DNA from: JBBIRM01 sp037441765
Lineage (GTDB): Bacteria > Desulfobacterota > BSN033 > UBA1163
Length of the DNA: 16,048 nt
NCBI GenBank assembly: GCA_037441765.1
Contig: JBBIRM010000055.1
Span: 1 to 16,048 of the forward strand
Reading direction: 5' to 3'
Both the position numbers and the translations under genes were made by a program. Shown in pieces: positions 14,845-16,048 of the stretch. Positions within the stretch are counted from its first letter, which is position 1. Every line of letters starts with the position of its first letter. Below the pieces are notes generated by a model, which saw nothing but the letters and a program-made list of their open reading frames with translations, did not search any database and was not told the DNA's origin.

Positions 14845-14903
14845 TTATAATTCTTTCGATTAATTGCTGTTGAAGCCCTTATTTTCAAAAGGCTAAATTG
14901 ATA

Positions 14904-15836
14904 CTAAAAATTTAATTTCTTGAAAAGCAGGCCGTATCTTACCCCATGACAACTGATGATTACTGATTCACTCCCTATATATTCCATGGTTTTGTGGAGA
15001 ATGGCACATCCCGCGAGAATGACATCCGCACGAGCAGGCGAAAGGCCCGGGATTTTCCTACGCTCATGAATGGTTTTAGAGCGATAAAGGAAAAGTTGTC
15101 TTTCCAATGCATTCCTCTTTAATTCGAAATTGTGGATCTTCTCGGGTATAAATTCCTTCAGCCCTAATTCAACAGAGGCCAAAGTGGTAGCGGTCCCACC
15201 CACCGCCACCATAGTAAAAGGTATTTTAGGGAGAGGAATCTTAGTGAGCAAATCCTCAATCCTTTCTTCCATCTCCCTCCATTCCTCTGCTTTTACTGGA
15301 TCGGAATGAAGAAACTGCTCTGTAAAACGGACAGAGCCGAGAGGAAGGCTTATCCATTTATCGATCTGCTCACTTTGACCAAAGATAAACTCTGTGCTCC
15401 CCCCTCCTACATCGATCACGTAGATAAACCTATCCATCTCTTTCAGATCCCTTGTGACCGCTAAAAATGAGAGTTGGGCCTCTTCTTCCTCAGAGAGAAC
15501 CGCAACTGAAAGACCAAGTTTTTCTTCAACTCTTTTTAAAAAATTTTTAGAATTTTTTGCCTCCCGAAGTGGATTTGTTCCGAAGGCAAATATCTTTTCA
15601 ACCCCCATCCTCCGACACTCATTTAAATATTGTGCCAGTGTCTGAAGGCCTCTTTCCATGGCCTCCTCTGATAGGACTCCATTTTTTTGGACACCCTCAC
15701 CTAACCGAACAATCTTCTCTTTATCAAAAAAAGGGATTAATCTTCCCCCCTCTACCTCTGCGATTAGGAGGAGAATGGTATTTGTGCCAATGTCGATAGA
15801 GGCTACCTTTTTAAATAAAGTAGGGTTTGATTTCAC
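14904..15836 (-). CDS. Ppx/GppA family phosphatase (exopolyphosphatase-like)
   Basis: A 310-residue protein of the ASKHA-fold Ppx/GppA family, which hydrolyses terminal phosphates of polyphosphate and/or pppGpp. The phosphate-binding loops are SIDIGTNTILLL (13-24) and IDVGGGSTEF (141-150); the catalytic glutamate lies in SEEEEAQLSF (116-119 region), and AVGGTATTLA follows near residue 212. The length is that of the short single-module form, lacking the C-terminal HD-like domain of E. coli Ppx, so polyphosphate and pppGpp activities cannot be told apart from sequence. I accept the GTG start at 15836 because GAGGAA lies seven bases upstream. It is the first identified gene of the minus-strand run, separated from ftsH by a repeat-bearing 260-bp gap. 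Confidence 0.92.
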   Translation of the reverse strand: MKSNPTLFKKVASIDIGTNTILLLIAEVEGGRLIPFFDKEKIVRLGEGVQKNGVLSEEAMERGLQTLAQYLNECRRMGVEKIFAFGTNPLREAKNSKNFLKRVEEKLGLSVAVLSEEEEAQLSFLAVTRDLKEMDRFIYVIDVGGGSTEFIFGQSEQIDKWISLPLGSVRFTEQFLHSDPVKAEEWREMEERIEDLLTKIPLPKIPFTMVAVGGTATTLASVELGLKEFIPEKIHNFELKRNALERQLFLYRSKTIHERRKIPGLSPARADVILAGCAILHKTMEYIGSESVIISCHGVRYGLLFKKLNF

Positions 15837-16048
15837 GACAGAGTTCCTCAGGGATAATGTTGGAGGTCAATTCAGACTGAAGATCCTTAAAGGAAGTCCA
15901 ATCATCTGCTTATCTGTGCTCGTAGATGAAACGACGGATTGAGCGGTCGTAGGTTCTTTCTCCCTCCGGAGAAAAGAAGCAACCTGGTAACTGTTTTGGT
16001 TCTTCTCCTGAAAGTGATCATGGAAAATAGGTTTCCCTAAAAACTGGA
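15837..16048. other. Unassigned right edge, possible end of a minus-strand gene
   Basis: No recognisable gene. One minus-strand frame is open from the edge to a TGA at 15867-15869 (60 codons, none a convincing motif). A second frame gives 35 plausible residues ending GERTYDRSIRRFIYEHR at a TAA (15910-15912) but is interrupted by TGA at 16018-16020. A hairpin of about seven pairs lies around 15958-15975 (TTTCTCC and GGAGAAA). Either frame could be the tail of a gene that starts outside the window. Confidence 0.25.

Overview
This window looks like chromosomal DNA from a bacterium of the Deltaproteobacteria/Desulfobacterota type, of moderate and uneven GC. The clue is gene order: ftsH, folP, glmM, pdxJ, acpS, nnr, tsaE, lysC and cimA lie in one co-directional minus-strand run, as I recall from Geobacter-like and syntroph-like genomes. 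This is inference from gene order and protein character; I could not run a search. No tRNA, rRNA, CRISPR array or complete insertion sequence was seen.

Layout from the left. Two plus-strand genes come first: a stand-alone response-regulator receiver (85-471) and a thioredoxin-like protein with a helical TPR-like tail (588-1157). The second is the most interesting item. Its frame contains one in-frame TGA exactly at the first cysteine position of the redox motif (U-I-G-C), the rest of the frame is intact, and a small hairpin follows the TGA. I annotate it as a probable selenocysteine protein. Next is a 311-bp convergent gap holding a MITE-like palindromic element whose terminal repeat supplies the stop codon of the facing gene.

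From 1469 to 15836 all genes are on the minus strand. In transcription order they are: Ppx/GppA phosphatase; FtsH; FolP (with an N-terminal extension); GlmM; PdxJ; AcpS; bifunctional NAD(P)HX repair enzyme; a Vms1/eRF1-like peptidyl-tRNA hydrolase-type protein (baeRF family) with a zinc ribbon; a DUF151 (BFN) protein; TsaE; aspartokinase; citramalate synthase; and a membrane-anchored SLBB + helix-hairpin-helix protein. The run covers protein quality control, folate, amino-sugar and wall precursors, pyridoxal phosphate, acyl carrier protein activation, metabolite repair, tRNA t6A and the aspartate/isoleucine pathways. The cdaA-ybbR pair I would expect between folP and glmM is missing; a 120-bp gap is there instead.

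Intergenic spaces carry several families of short palindromic repeats. One has been read into the 3' end of tsaE, one ends the comEA-like gene, and one supplies the ribosome binding site of the receiver gene. The last 212 bases at the right edge hold no gene I can name.
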